Below are positions 1-7,953 of a DNA stretch of 64,000 nt, one piece after another. The stretch is taken from NCBI RefSeq assembly GCF_013267835.1, contig NZ_CP053939.1:1240001-1304000 (forward strand), in the 5' to 3' direction. The stretch is from Neisseria mucosa. Lineage in GTDB: Bacteria > Pseudomonadota > Gammaproteobacteria > Burkholderiales > Neisseriaceae. The position numbers and the translations under genes are program-made. The notes below the pieces were generated by a model. The model saw nothing but the letters and a program-made list of their open reading frames with translations, had not been told where the DNA came from and searched no databases. Positions within the stretch are counted from its first letter, which is position 1. Every line of letters starts with the position of its first letter.

Positions 1-150
1 GACCGACGGACGCGACACGCCGAATTCTTCCGCAAGCGTACGTTCGGGAGGCAATTTACTGCCTTCTTCATAAATGCCGGTCGCGATACGTTCTTCCAAA
101 ACGGCTAAAACCTGATCGCTGATTTTTTGCGGACGAACCAATTTCGTCAT
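1..150 (-). CDS. GntR-family transcriptional regulator, N-terminal fragment
   Basis: The first 50 codons of a gene that runs off the left edge of the window. Translation of the minus strand from the ATG at 148-150 gives an N-terminal winged-helix of GntR type: a KISDQVLAVLEERI helix, the typical turn EGSKLPPERTLAEEFGVSR, then the edge. The spacing LPPERxLAxxxGVSRxxV is the classic GntR DNA-binding signature, closest in feel to the FadR/PdhR/LldR subgroup. AGGAAT lies 5 bases before the ATG as ribosome binding site. The effector domain is outside the window, so the ligand cannot be judged. A neisserial GdhR- or LldR-like regulator is possible but not shown. Confidence 0.8.
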   Translation of the reverse strand, partial: MTKLVRPQKISDQVLAVLEERIATGIYEEGSKLPPERTLAEEFGVSRPSV

Positions 151-489
151 GTTGTATTCCTGATGATTGAAGGACAGTTTTATTCAGACGGCCATAAATT
201 GGATTGACCAATTGTCCGCCCATTCTAATCAATCCCCTATTTTTTCGTCAAGAAATGCCATTCTCCCCATCGCAAGCAGTTTAATTCAAACACATTCATT
301 TTTATTGACTAACCTCACCAATGCCTTCAAATCAATATTTTGGTATGACCAATCTTAATAAACAACCTATACGCCCAAAACCTAAAAATATTGATTTAGA
401 TTAAAATCCCACTGCTTCTATTTTACTAGACTTTATGTATAATACTTAGGTATTAGTTAACATAATTCCTAATAATAGAGAGAAACAAT
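151..489. promoter_or_regulatory. Intergenic region with candidate promoter of the copper receptor gene
   Basis: This 339-base AT-rich stretch separates two divergent genes. It holds one uptake-sequence copy (about 181-193, minus orientation) and a perfect TATAAT at 438-443 about 45 bases before the receptor ATG at 490. No good -35 element is seen (TTCTAT at 416-421 leaves a 16-base spacer). A short imperfect palindrome centred on GTTAAC lies at about 454-466, just downstream of the -10. It could be an operator but fits no consensus I know. GAGAGAAACAAT provides the ribosome binding site. A 63-codon ORF here (167-358) has no ribosome site and is not called. Confidence 0.45.
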
Positions 490-2466
490 ATGAAATACCC
501 ACCATTACTTATCTTACCCATTGCCTTAGCCGTATCCCAAGCATGGGCAGAGACTAACCCTACACCTGAAGAAACAGTTACCCTTTCCCCTGTCACCGTC
601 ACCGGCACACAACAACAAAAAGCCAATCGCGTTACTTTCAACCCCAAAGCTGCTTTGCAACCCCTCCCTGCCGGAGACGGGGCAGACCTTTTACAATCCG
701 TGCCCAACATGAGCATCATCCGCAAAGGCGGCAGCTCGGGCGATCCGCTGTTCCGTGGTTTGGGCGGCTCGCGCCTCTCCGTCAATGCCGACGACCAGTT
801 TATTTATGGTGGTTGCGGTATGCGCATGGACCCGCCGACTGCCTATATCCACCCCAATTCGTTTGATAAAGTCGTCGTCACCAAAGGCCCGCAAACCGTT
901 ACCCAAGGCATGGGCTTGGTCAGCGGCTCGGTGCAATTTATCCGCAAAGACCCTGATTTCACTGAAAAACCTTACAACATCAACGCCACCCTGACAGCAG
1001 GCAGCAACGACCGCCGCGACGGCTCGTTGGAAGCCGAGTTCGGCGGCAAATACGGCTACGTCCGTACCAATATTTCCCATAACGAAGCCGACGATTACAA
1101 AGACGGCGACGGCAACCGCATTCACTCCAACTTCAAACGCGACAGCCAAATGGTGCAACTGGGCATCACCCCGACCGAAAACACCACCATTGCCGGCACA
1201 TACGAGCGCAGCAGGGCCAAGGTTGCCTACGCCGACCGCATGATGGACGGCAGCAAATTCGACCGTGATGCGTGGAATATCCGTTTTACCCAACGCAACC
1301 TTACCCCATGGTTCAGCGAGTTGGAACTGCGCTACGGTAAAAGCGAAATCGACCACGTGATGGACACATACAGCCTGCGTACCATCTACAATCCTGCCGG
1401 CAAGCAGATTAAAAATGCCAACAACCCTAAACGCAATACCGATACAGGCCGTCTGAAAGCCACTTTCGACTGGGACAAGCTCAACCTGCAAACCGGTTTG
1501 GATTATTTGGATGACGTCCACGTCGCGCGTCATGAGCGTGGTGGCGACGGTTACAGCCACAAGCCTTACATGCCCAACCAAAGTTTCAAACAATGGGGTA
1601 TCTTCACCGAAGCCTCTTGGCAGCAAACCGACAATCAACGCTGGGTAGCAGGTTTGCGCCATGATCAAGTCAAAGCGCATTACGATACCGCGCGCGTAAC
1701 CGACCCCGTTTTGAAACATCAAAAATTCAATTTGAACTCAGGCTTCCTGCGTTGGGAAAGAAATACGGACAACGGCCTGAAATACTATGCCGGCTTCGGT
1801 ATTGCCGAACGTGCGCCTGACTACTGGGAACGCCTGCGCTCTGAAAACAAAGCCATCCGCGCAGAGCAAAACCGCCAAATCGATGCTGGTGTAATCTGGA
1901 AACGTCCTAACCTCCACGCATCCGTATCCGTATTCGGCAGCGACATCAAAGACTTCATCATGATGGAACGCCAAGGCATGAATTTCAACGTGCGCAACAT
2001 CAACGCTTCACGCTTTGGCGGCGAAGCCGAAGTCAAATGGACATTTGCGCCTAACTGGGAAGTCGGCACCAGCCTCGCCTACACCCACGGCAAAAACCGT
2101 ACCGACGGCAAACCTTTGGCACAAACGCCGCCGCTCGAGTGGAACAACACCCTTGCCTTTGACAACGGTAAATTCAGCGCAGGCGCATTGTGGCGCATCG
2201 TGGCCAAGCAAAACCGTTACAGCAAAGGCCAAGGCAATATCGTCGGCCAAGACATCGGCGCCTCTTCAGGCTTCGGCGTACTCTCGCTCAATGCCGGTTG
2301 GAAATTCAGCAAATACGCCACATTGCAAGGCGGCGTGGACAACGTGTTCAACAAAACCTATGCCGAATTCGTCAGCCGCGGCGGCGACCCTTCTGCCGGT
2401 ACCCAAACCATGCGTGTGAACGAACCCGGCCGCACTGCATGGCTGAGACTGCAAGCGAAGTTCTAA
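490..2466 (+). CDS. nosA: TonB-dependent copper receptor, OprC/NosA type
   Basis: A 658-residue outer-membrane receptor. Residues 1-20 look like a signal peptide ending AWA. A TonB-box-like stretch (ETVTLSPVTVTG) lies near 28-39, then a plug domain at about 45-155 and a 22-strand barrel to the C-terminal Phe. What identifies the substrate is the motif GGCGMRMDPPTAYI: Cys109 and Met113 match the CxxxM copper site of Pseudomonas OprC, and His289-Val-Met291 matches its second HxM half-site. NosA of denitrifiers is the same family and supplies copper for nitrous oxide reductase. The nos cluster is about 50 kb away in this window, so a functional link is inference. The gene stands alone and ends at a DNA-uptake-sequence hairpin. 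Confidence 0.82.
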   Translation: MKYPPLLILPIALAVSQAWAETNPTPEETVTLSPVTVTGTQQQKANRVTFNPKAALQPLPAGDGADLLQSVPNMSIIRKGGSSGDPLFRGLGGSRLSVNADDQFIYGGCGMRMDPPTAYIHPNSFDKVVVTKGPQTVTQGMGLVSGSVQFIRKDPDFTEKPYNINATLTAGSNDRRDGSLEAEFGGKYGYVRTNISHNEADDYKDGDGNRIHSNFKRDSQMVQLGITPTENTTIAGTYERSRAKVAYADRMMDGSKFDRDAWNIRFTQRNLTPWFSELELRYGKSEIDHVMDTYSLRTIYNPAGKQIKNANNPKRNTDTGRLKATFDWDKLNLQTGLDYLDDVHVARHERGGDGYSHKPYMPNQSFKQWGIFTEASWQQTDNQRWVAGLRHDQVKAHYDTARVTDPVLKHQKFNLNSGFLRWERNTDNGLKYYAGFGIAERAPDYWERLRSENKAIRAEQNRQIDAGVIWKRPNLHASVSVFGSDIKDFIMMERQGMNFNVRNINASRFGGEAEVKWTFAPNWEVGTSLAYTHGKNRTDGKPLAQTPPLEWNNTLAFDNGKFSAGALWRIVAKQNRYSKGQGNIVGQDIGASSGFGVLSLNAGWKFSKYATLQGGVDNVFNKTYAEFVSRGGDPSAGTQTMRVNEPGRTAWLRLQAKF

Positions 2467-2488
2467 CCCAGCATCGCGCATCTATAAA

Positions 2489-2519
2489 AAGGCCGTCTGA
2501 ACATTTTTCAGACGGCCTT
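2489..2519. terminator. DUS inverted-repeat terminator between convergent genes
   Basis: Two inverted AGGCCGTCTGAA copies form a 12-bp stem with a short AT loop, flanked by an A run and a T run, so it can stop transcription from both sides. It lies between the copper receptor and the sodium symporter. Confidence 0.8.
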
Positions 2520-2593
2520 AATATTTTTCATGATGTTTTAAACAAACAGCCCGAAGTTGCATTGCTTCGCCGGACTGTTTGCTCACTATCGGT

Positions 2594-3931
2594 TTAAATC
2601 AAACCCAAAGAGTTGATGAACACCACAACAATCGCAATCGGCGCAAGATAGCGAAGCGCACCCAGCCACAGGTAAAGCAACTGTTTCGGCACGGTACTGC
2701 CCATGCCCGCATCACGCAGGACGGACTGTTTGTCCTGAACCCATGACGTAAACACGGCAACGCTCAATGCGCCAATCGGCATGATGACGGCGGAAATGAT
2801 GAAATCCCACAAGTCAAAAATGGTTTTGCCGAAAATTTTAAACTCGCTCCATACGCCGAAAGACAGCGCCGAAGGAATACCGACTATGAAAATCGCAATA
2901 CCGATTATCCAAGTGTGGCTGCTGCGCTTTTTCTCGTCTTGGCGGATGGTTGCCGCAATCACGGTTTCCAGCATAGAGAACGCGGAAGTCAGCGTTGCAA
3001 AAACAACCAACAGCATGAATACGGCGAATAAATAAGTCCCCATCGGCATTTTCATGAAAACTGCAGGCAACACGACAAAAATCAGGCCGGGGCCTTGGCC
3101 GGGTTCAAAACCGAAAGCAAATACCGCAGGGAAAATCACCAAACCGGCCAGCAATGATACAAACAGGTTCATCCACATAATCGTATGGCCGGAGCGGAAC
3201 ATATCCTGATCCTTACCCAAATACGAAGCATAGGTAATCATCGCAGACACGCCGATACTCAAGGCAAAAAATGCCTGACCCAAAGCAGTCAGCATCGTGC
3301 CCGGTTTCAAATACGACCAATCCGGTTTCAACAAGAATGCCACGCCCTCCATTGCGCCGGGCAAGGTCAGCGAACGAACGGCCAGTGCGATAAAGAGGAT
3401 AAACAAACCCGGCATCAACACGCGGTTTGCCTTTTCAATGCCGTCTGAAATGCCGCCTTTAACCACCCAAATGGTAATCAGCATGAACAAGCCTTGGTAA
3501 AACAGCGAACCAAACGGTGAAGAAATCGTGTTGCCGAACAAGGCTTCAAAGTCTGCGCCGGCATGAATTTCACCGGTAAAGCTGTGCACGACGTAGTTCA
3601 ATACCCAGCCGCCGACCACGCTGTAAAACGACAGCAAAATAAAACACGCGGCCACGCCCATGCGGCCGACCCACGGCCACTGCGAACCCGGGCGCAATAC
3701 TTTAAAGGAATCAATGGCGTTTTTACCGCCTGTACGGCCGATGTAAAACTCGGCCAGTTGAACCGGCAAAGCCACCAAAATGGTGAAAATCAAAAACAAA
3801 AGAAAGAATACGGCGCCGCCGTTGGTACCGGCTGTATAAGGGAATTTCCAAATTGCACCCAAACCGATGGCCGAGCCTGCCGCAGCAAGCACAAAGCCGA
3901 TTTTGGATGACCAAGACGAATGATTGCTCAT
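2594..3931 (-). CDS. Sodium-dependent transporter, neurotransmitter:sodium symporter (NSS/SNF) family
   Basis: A 445-residue inner-membrane protein with about eleven hydrophobic segments. The N-terminus WSSKIGFVLAAAGSAIGLGAIWKFPY is the NSS signature: the unwound first helix with GSAIGLGNxWRFPY that binds sodium and substrate in LeuT-type carriers. The second segment, NGGAVFFLLFL, and the following LPVQLAEFYIGR also match. Bacterial members of this length with eleven helices import amino acids, for example tryptophan or tyrosine, but the substrate cannot be read from sequence. Here the usual Asn-x-Trp-Arg of helix 1 reads Ala-Ile-Trp-Lys, as in several proteobacterial members. It is a single-gene unit whose 266-base upstream region faces the znuA terminator. 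Confidence 0.85.
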   Translation of the reverse strand: MSNHSSWSSKIGFVLAAAGSAIGLGAIWKFPYTAGTNGGAVFFLLFLIFTILVALPVQLAEFYIGRTGGKNAIDSFKVLRPGSQWPWVGRMGVAACFILLSFYSVVGGWVLNYVVHSFTGEIHAGADFEALFGNTISSPFGSLFYQGLFMLITIWVVKGGISDGIEKANRVLMPGLFILFIALAVRSLTLPGAMEGVAFLLKPDWSYLKPGTMLTALGQAFFALSIGVSAMITYASYLGKDQDMFRSGHTIMWMNLFVSLLAGLVIFPAVFAFGFEPGQGPGLIFVVLPAVFMKMPMGTYLFAVFMLLVVFATLTSAFSMLETVIAATIRQDEKKRSSHTWIIGIAIFIVGIPSALSFGVWSEFKIFGKTIFDLWDFIISAVIMPIGALSVAVFTSWVQDKQSVLRDAGMGSTVPKQLLYLWLGALRYLAPIAIVVVFINSLGLI

Positions 3932-4144
3932 GATGTAAGATTAAGAAACGTGAAGATGCCGAATTGTAACAGGGTGAAGTCAAGCCGTGAGTGGCCGGCA
4001 GACCGCCGATAAGCAATTCGCACGGATGGTGCGTACTTATCAAGCAAATTGGCATGAATTTTTGATAATTAAGTTTTTAATAGCACAAAACTAATTTTTA
4101 TATTTTAAATTTGACGATTTGTTTCAAAAATAAGCATATAAAAA

Positions 4145-4179
4145 GCCGTCTGAAACCTTATTTCCAAGTTTCAGACGGC
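4145..4179. terminator. DUS hairpin terminator after znuA (AT-type DUS on one arm)
   Basis: GCCGTCTGAAAC and its inverted copy flank an 11-base loop, and T/A runs lie on both sides. The right arm reads ATGCCGTCTGAA in reverse, one of the minority AT-DUS copies. It ends the znu operon on the minus strand. Confidence 0.7.
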
Positions 4180-4197
4180 ATTTATCTTTAAACCGCT

Positions 4198-5103
4198 TTA
4201 TTTTTTCATGGCATCGGTCAAAACTTTGACATTGTAGCGGTACATGCCGATGTAGCTGTTGGCCGGTGCGCCACCCAGTGCATCGGAATACAAACGTCCG
4301 CTGACGTTGACGCCGGTTTCTTTGGCGATACGGTCAATCATGCGCGTGTCTTTGATGTTTTCAGTAAAGACGGCTTTAATGCCCTCGCGTTTGATTTGAC
4401 GAATGATGGAAGCCACTTGTTTGGCAGACGGCTCGGCTTCGCTGCTCACGCCTTGAGGGGCGATAAATTCAATATTGTAGCGTTTGCCCATGTAAGAGAA
4501 GGCATCGTGTCCGGTCAAGACTTTACGCTTAGCGGCAGGTACGGCATTAAAGGCAGCCTGCACATCGCTGTGCAGTTTTTTCAGCTGCATTTGGTAGTTG
4601 CCCAAACGTTGCTGATAGTAGGTTTTGCCTTCAGGGTCGGCTTGAATCAAAGCATTGGCAACGTTTTGCGCATAAGTACCCATCAGGACGGGGTCGGTCC
4701 AAACGTGCGGGTCAAACTCGCCATGATCGTGATGATGGCCTTCGTGATCGTGGTCATGATGATGACCGCCCTCTTCTGCTTTCAAGGCCTGAATGCCTTT
4801 GGTCGCTTCGACGAAAGGCACTTTGCTCTGTTTGACTGCGCGTTGCACATCGGCGGCTTCCAAGCCCAAGCCGTTGAGCAATACCAATTTTGCGCTGCGG
4901 ATTTTTTTGATGTCGCCGCTGGTCATGTGGTAGGCATGGCTGTCTTGGTTGGCGCCCACCAAGCTTTGAACGGCCACGCGGTCGCCGCCAATCTGTTTGG
5001 CCACGTCGCCCAAAATGCTGAAGCTGGTGACAACAGGCAACGGAGCGGCATAAGCGGCACCGGTCAATAATGCGGCAACGATGCCGAGTTTCCAATGTTT
5101 CAT
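4198..5103 (-). CDS. znuA: Zinc/manganese ABC transporter substrate-binding protein
   Basis: A 301-residue periplasmic metal-binding protein of the cluster A-I (ZnuA/MntC) family. The start is set at the ATG at 5101-5103, preceded by GGAGAG; an upstream in-frame ATG would add 21 unlikely residues before the signal peptide. Residues 1-20 form a signal peptide ending AYAA. Metal ligands are visible: His59 region (DSHAYHM), a very His/Asp-rich loop at 114-127, then DPHVW with His133, and conserved GHDAFSYMGKRY further on. The His-rich loop is typical of zinc rather than strict manganese binders. Neisserial homologues were named both ZnuA and MntC and may carry both metals. It is the last gene of the operon. 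Confidence 0.92.
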   Translation of the reverse strand: MKHWKLGIVAALLTGAAYAAPLPVVTSFSILGDVAKQIGGDRVAVQSLVGANQDSHAYHMTSGDIKKIRSAKLVLLNGLGLEAADVQRAVKQSKVPFVEATKGIQALKAEEGGHHHDHDHEGHHHDHGEFDPHVWTDPVLMGTYAQNVANALIQADPEGKTYYQQRLGNYQMQLKKLHSDVQAAFNAVPAAKRKVLTGHDAFSYMGKRYNIEFIAPQGVSSEAEPSAKQVASIIRQIKREGIKAVFTENIKDTRMIDRIAKETGVNVSGRLYSDALGGAPANSYIGMYRYNVKVLTDAMKK

Positions 5104-5182
5104 ATTCTCTCCATTGATATAACGTAACATTAACATCATCATAAAACAGACCGCCTGATTATTCAAGCGGCCGTCTGAAAAA

Positions 5183-6058
5183 TCATGCCGTACGGTGTTT
5201 CTTGCGGCGCAGCCATTTTGCCAAAATGCCGCCTTCCCAACCGAACACGACGGAAATCAGGTAAAGCGTGCCGCAGCATAAAATAATCGCCGGGCCGGAC
5301 GGGATTTCGATATGGTAGGAAAACAACAGTCCTGCCAAGCCGCAAAGCAAAGCCAATGCTACAGACAAAATCATCAGCCAACCCATGCTTTTCGCCCACA
5401 GTCTGGCGGTAATCGCCGGCAACATCATCAAACCGACCGACATCAGCGTACCCAATGCCTGGAAACCGGCAACCAGATTCATCACGACCAGTACCAAAAA
5501 CAGCACATGCCAAAAGCCGCCCTTACCACCGACAGCCTTGAGGAACAAAGGGTCTATGCTTTCCAACACCAGCGGGCGGAACATGACCGCCATCAGCAAA
5601 ATAGTGACGCTCGCAGAAACGGCAATCAGCTGCAAAGCCGGAATATCCACCGCCAACACCGAGCCAAACAGCAAATGCAGCAAATCGACGCTGCTGCCGT
5701 TTTTGCTGACCAAAACCACGCCGATGGCGAGGCTGCTCAAATAAAATGCGGCAAAGTTCGCATCTTCTTTCAATGAAGTAAACCGGCTGACCAAACCGGC
5801 CAACAAAGCCATCAGCAAACCGGCCGCAAAACCGCCGACACTCATCGCAGGCAAACTCAAGCCGGCAAACATATAGCCAATGGCCGCACCGGGCAAAACC
5901 GCATGGCTCAGGGCATCGCCCACCAAACTCATGCGGCGCATCACCAAAAACACACCGACAGGCGCCGCGCTCAATGCTAGGCAGAAAATCGACGCCAGGG
6001 CATAGCGCATAAAGTCGAATTCGACGAACGGCGCGACGACCAAATCATATAAATCCAT
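5183..6058 (-). CDS. znuB: Zinc/manganese ABC transporter permease
   Basis: A 291-residue ABC-3 family permease with about eight transmembrane segments. The N-terminal half holds the conserved RRMSLVGDALSHAVLPGAAIGY, the EAA-like contact region of this family, followed by the hydrophobic helices that form the metal channel. It lies between znuC (76 bases upstream, with a DUS hairpin in the gap) and znuA (79 bases downstream), all on the minus strand. Its last codons run into a DUS copy at 5167-5180. The basic C-terminal tail KWLRRKKHRTA is cytoplasmic. Confidence 0.92.
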   Translation of the reverse strand: MDLYDLVVAPFVEFDFMRYALASIFCLALSAAPVGVFLVMRRMSLVGDALSHAVLPGAAIGYMFAGLSLPAMSVGGFAAGLLMALLAGLVSRFTSLKEDANFAAFYLSSLAIGVVLVSKNGSSVDLLHLLFGSVLAVDIPALQLIAVSASVTILLMAVMFRPLVLESIDPLFLKAVGGKGGFWHVLFLVLVVMNLVAGFQALGTLMSVGLMMLPAITARLWAKSMGWLMILSVALALLCGLAGLLFSYHIEIPSGPAIILCCGTLYLISVVFGWEGGILAKWLRRKKHRTA

Positions 6059-6093
6059 GTTTTATCGCTTTTTTATTAATCTCTGAAAGCCTG

Positions 6094-6128
6094 AGGCCGT
6101 CTGAAAAATACTCACTTTCAGACGGCCT
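6094..6128. terminator. DUS inverted repeat inside the znu operon
   Basis: A pair of inverted AGGCCGTCTGAAA copies sits in the 76-base gap between znuC and znuB. A full terminator here would make expression of znuB and znuA depend on read-through, so it may act as an attenuator that sets the ATPase:permease ratio (inference). Confidence 0.6.
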
Positions 6129-6134
6129 TGTCCA

Positions 6135-6860
6135 TTAAACCGCGCACCAATCGGCCGCTTCCTGCTTCTGCATCATTCGGTTGGCCTGTGCCAAAAATTC
6201 ATCGGTCAACACATTTTCCGTCGCACCGGCAGCCACTTTTTCACGCGCCAAAAGCAGCGTGTTGGCAAAATATGCCCTGACCTGCTCGTAATCATGCAAC
6301 ACGGCAATCACTGCCTGACCGTCCTGATGGCACTGGCGCAAAACTTCCAACAGCGCATAAGTCGTCCGCGCATCCACTGCGTTAAACGGTTCGTCCAGCA
6401 GCAAAAATTTGGCATCCTGCACCAGCATCCGCGCAAACAACACGCGTTGAAACTGGCCATTGGACAAGTGCGCGATTTGGCGCGTGGCAAAATCCTGCAT
6501 TTCCACGCGTTCCAAAGCCGCCATCACGCGCTTTTTCTGCGCTGCGTTCATACGTCCGAAAAAGCCGATTTCATACCACAGCCCCATCGCCGCCAGTTCA
6601 AACACCGTCATCGGCTGGCTGCGGTCAATGTCCGACTGCTGCGGCAGATAGGCAATGTCCTTGCGCGCCATATTTTCATAGCGCACGCTGCCCGTATCCG
6701 TCTTCTGCAAACCCATAATGGCTTTGAGCAGGGTCGATTTGCCCGCGCCGTTCGGCCCGAAAATCGTCCACATCTTGCCATCTTCAAACACCATATCGAC
6801 ATGGTGCACCACCGGCCTGCGCTGATAGCTGACCGTCAGATTTTCCACCACGATACTCAT
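6135..6860 (-). CDS. znuC: Zinc/manganese ABC transporter ATP-binding protein
   Basis: A 241-residue ABC ATPase that powers the ZnuB channel. The start is taken at ATG 6858-6860, which overlaps the stop of a 33-codon ORF as ATGA; the longer version from 6890 would add ten residues lying inside that ORF. Walker A GPNGAGKST is at residues 35-43, Walker B with D-loop LLLDEPFNAVD is further on, and the H-loop reads VLHDY. The signature motif is LSNGQFQR rather than LSGGQ, a variation seen in metal importers of this family. The C-terminal region contains no extra regulatory domain. Confidence 0.9.
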   Translation of the reverse strand: MSIVVENLTVSYQRRPVVHHVDMVFEDGKMWTIFGPNGAGKSTLLKAIMGLQKTDTGSVRYENMARKDIAYLPQQSDIDRSQPMTVFELAAMGLWYEIGFFGRMNAAQKKRVMAALERVEMQDFATRQIAHLSNGQFQRVLFARMLVQDAKFLLLDEPFNAVDARTTYALLEVLRQCHQDGQAVIAVLHDYEQVRAYFANTLLLAREKVAAGATENVLTDEFLAQANRMMQKQEAADWCAV

Positions 6861-6958
6861 GGCGATACCGCCCAAAAATATACAGCCCACAACGCCGCCA
6901 ATGCGACAAGCGCAATCAGCAGCCTTTGCAGCAATCCGGTCAACAATACAGAATTCAT
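6857..6958 (-). CDS. Small single-pass membrane protein encoded in front of znuC
   Basis: An ORF of 33 codons starting at ATG 6956-6958 and ending in a TGA that overlaps the znuC ATG (ATGA). The product begins MNSVLLTGLLQRLLIALVA and continues as one hydrophobic helix of about 22 residues ending in VSP. Evidence for a real gene is the translational coupling to znuC, the coherent transmembrane composition with one Arg before the helix, and its place between the predicted promoter and znuC. No homologue is recognised. It could be a small subunit or regulator of the transporter, or a leader peptide whose translation sets znuC translation. No strong ribosome site is seen, only AGGC close to the start. 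Confidence 0.55.
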   Translation of the reverse strand: MNSVLLTGLLQRLLIALVALAALWAVYFWAVSP

Positions 6959-7024
6959 AAGCCTAAAACCGCCCTTGCCCGAATACGGACAACAGGCCGT
7001 CTGAAAGAAATTAAAACCCTAAAA

Positions 7025-7039
7025 TGATACTGTATAACG
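7025..7039 (-). promoter_or_regulatory. Candidate Zur box overlapping the znu promoter
   Basis: The 15 bases here read TGATACTGTATAACG on the plus strand. Against the meningococcal Zur consensus as I recall it (TGTTATDNHATAACA) 12 of 15 positions agree, including the whole right half-site. On the minus strand TTACAG and TATCAT with a 16-base spacer make a possible promoter for the small ORF and znuCBA, and the box covers its -10 region, as expected for a zinc-responsive repressor. Two DUS copies at about 6994-7006 and 7063-7075 bracket the site in inverted orientation. Confidence 0.5.
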
Positions 7040-7129
7040 TTAACCCTGTAAATTTCTTTCGTTTTCAGACGGCATCGGGCAAAAGGCCGAATATCGGTTA
7101 CAATCCGTTTTTTATTTGATGATTGTCCT

Positions 7130-7426
7130 ATGTCTATTCCACTCTTAAACGAAAAACTCAATACCGAAACCGCCCGCATTTCATGGGAAGAGCTGCAACC
7201 CCACTTCGCACGCGGTGCCGCCGTCTATGTTGCGCCCGATTTGGATTTGATTGCCGTCGCCCGCCATGTTGCCGAAGATGAAGCCGCGCCATTGAAACAA
7301 TGGATGGAACAAGGCAAATTCGGTGCCGTCAGCGATGATATGGCGCGTACTTTTCTAGCGGATAATCAGGAAATGTGGGCGGTCGTTGTAGCGCCGTGGG
7401 TATTGGTACAGCCTTGCAAAGACTGA
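7130..7426 (+). CDS. DUF2288 family protein
   Basis: A 98-residue acidic soluble protein beginning MSIPLLNEKLNTETARISWEEL. The arrangement ISWEELQPHFARGAAVYVAPDLDLIAVA, then AEDEA with KQWMEQGKFG and the C-terminal ALWAVVVAPWVLVQ-like end, matches my memory of DUF2288, a small conserved family of unknown role in beta- and gamma-proteobacteria. No signal peptide or membrane segment is present. It is divergent from the znu operon and forms a one-gene unit that ends in a nested hairpin. Confidence 0.75.
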   Translation: MSIPLLNEKLNTETARISWEELQPHFARGAAVYVAPDLDLIAVARHVAEDEAAPLKQWMEQGKFGAVSDDMARTFLADNQEMWAVVVAPWVLVQPCKD

Positions 7427-7428
7427 TA

Positions 7429-7494
7429 AGGCCGTCTGAAAAAACAAAACCGGAACATTTCCCATGCTCCGGTTTTTCATTTTTCAGACGGCCT
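7429..7494. terminator. Nested terminator: GC hairpin inside a DUS inverted repeat
   Basis: Outer arms are inverted AGGCCGTCTGAAAA copies. Within them AAACCGGA and TCCGGTTT form a second stem followed by TTTTT. The structure serves the DUF2288 gene on the plus strand and apaG on the minus strand; the apaG stop codon TAG uses the first base of the DUS. Confidence 0.7.
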
Positions 7495-7861
7495 ATTGCA
7501 ACGTAAAGCCTGCTTTGAATTCAAGCTTCGGCACCCCGATAACGAAACGTTTGCCGATGCTGTCTTCGAACTCATACGCGCCTTCGATACTGCCCCAAGG
7601 CGTGCTGATTTGCGAACCGCTGTTGTACTCATAGGCTTCGCCCGGATACAAAACAGGCTGCTCCTCAATCAGGCCGGCATGACCGACCTGCTCTGTTTCA
7701 CCGTGTCCGTCGGTGATTTCCCAAAAACGCTGACGCAAAGTAATGATTTCATCGCTGCGGTTGCAGATGGTAATCAGATAATTGAAGGCGTAGCGGTCGC
7801 GATAGACGTCGCTTTGGCCGGCCATATAACGCGGCTCCACGTTAATCTCGATTTCGTTCAT
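7493..7861 (-). CDS. apaG: ApaG family protein
   Basis: A 122-residue protein of the ApaG (DUF525) family, a single fibronectin-III-like beta sandwich. Family hallmarks visible are YAFNYLITICNRS, the RFWEITDGHG turn, the GLIEEQPVLYPGEAYEYNSGS stretch and GSIEGAYEF. ApaG was linked to cobalt and magnesium resistance in enteric bacteria; its molecular function is not known. Length is normal for the family (about 125). It has its own 92-base gap from pgpA upstream and ends at the nested terminator. Confidence 0.9.
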   Translation of the reverse strand: MNEIEINVEPRYMAGQSDVYRDRYAFNYLITICNRSDEIITLRQRFWEITDGHGETEQVGHAGLIEEQPVLYPGEAYEYNSGSQISTPWGSIEGAYEFEDSIGKRFVIGVPKLEFKAGFTLQ

Positions 7862-7953
7862 AATTGTTCACCCGTATATTTATTTTATTTAAAACCGGAT
7901 AATTCCGGCGTGCCCGCCCTATTTTTGCAAAGGGTCGAAACACTTAAAACACA

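Noticed and set aside
167..358. 63-codon ORF upstream of the copper receptor
   Set aside because: No ribosome site, no recognisable motif, and it overlaps the receptor's regulatory region.
691..1722. 343-codon ORF on the minus strand inside the copper receptor gene
   Set aside because: It is the mirror of a well supported gene with strong codon bias; product is low-complexity and without a ribosome site.
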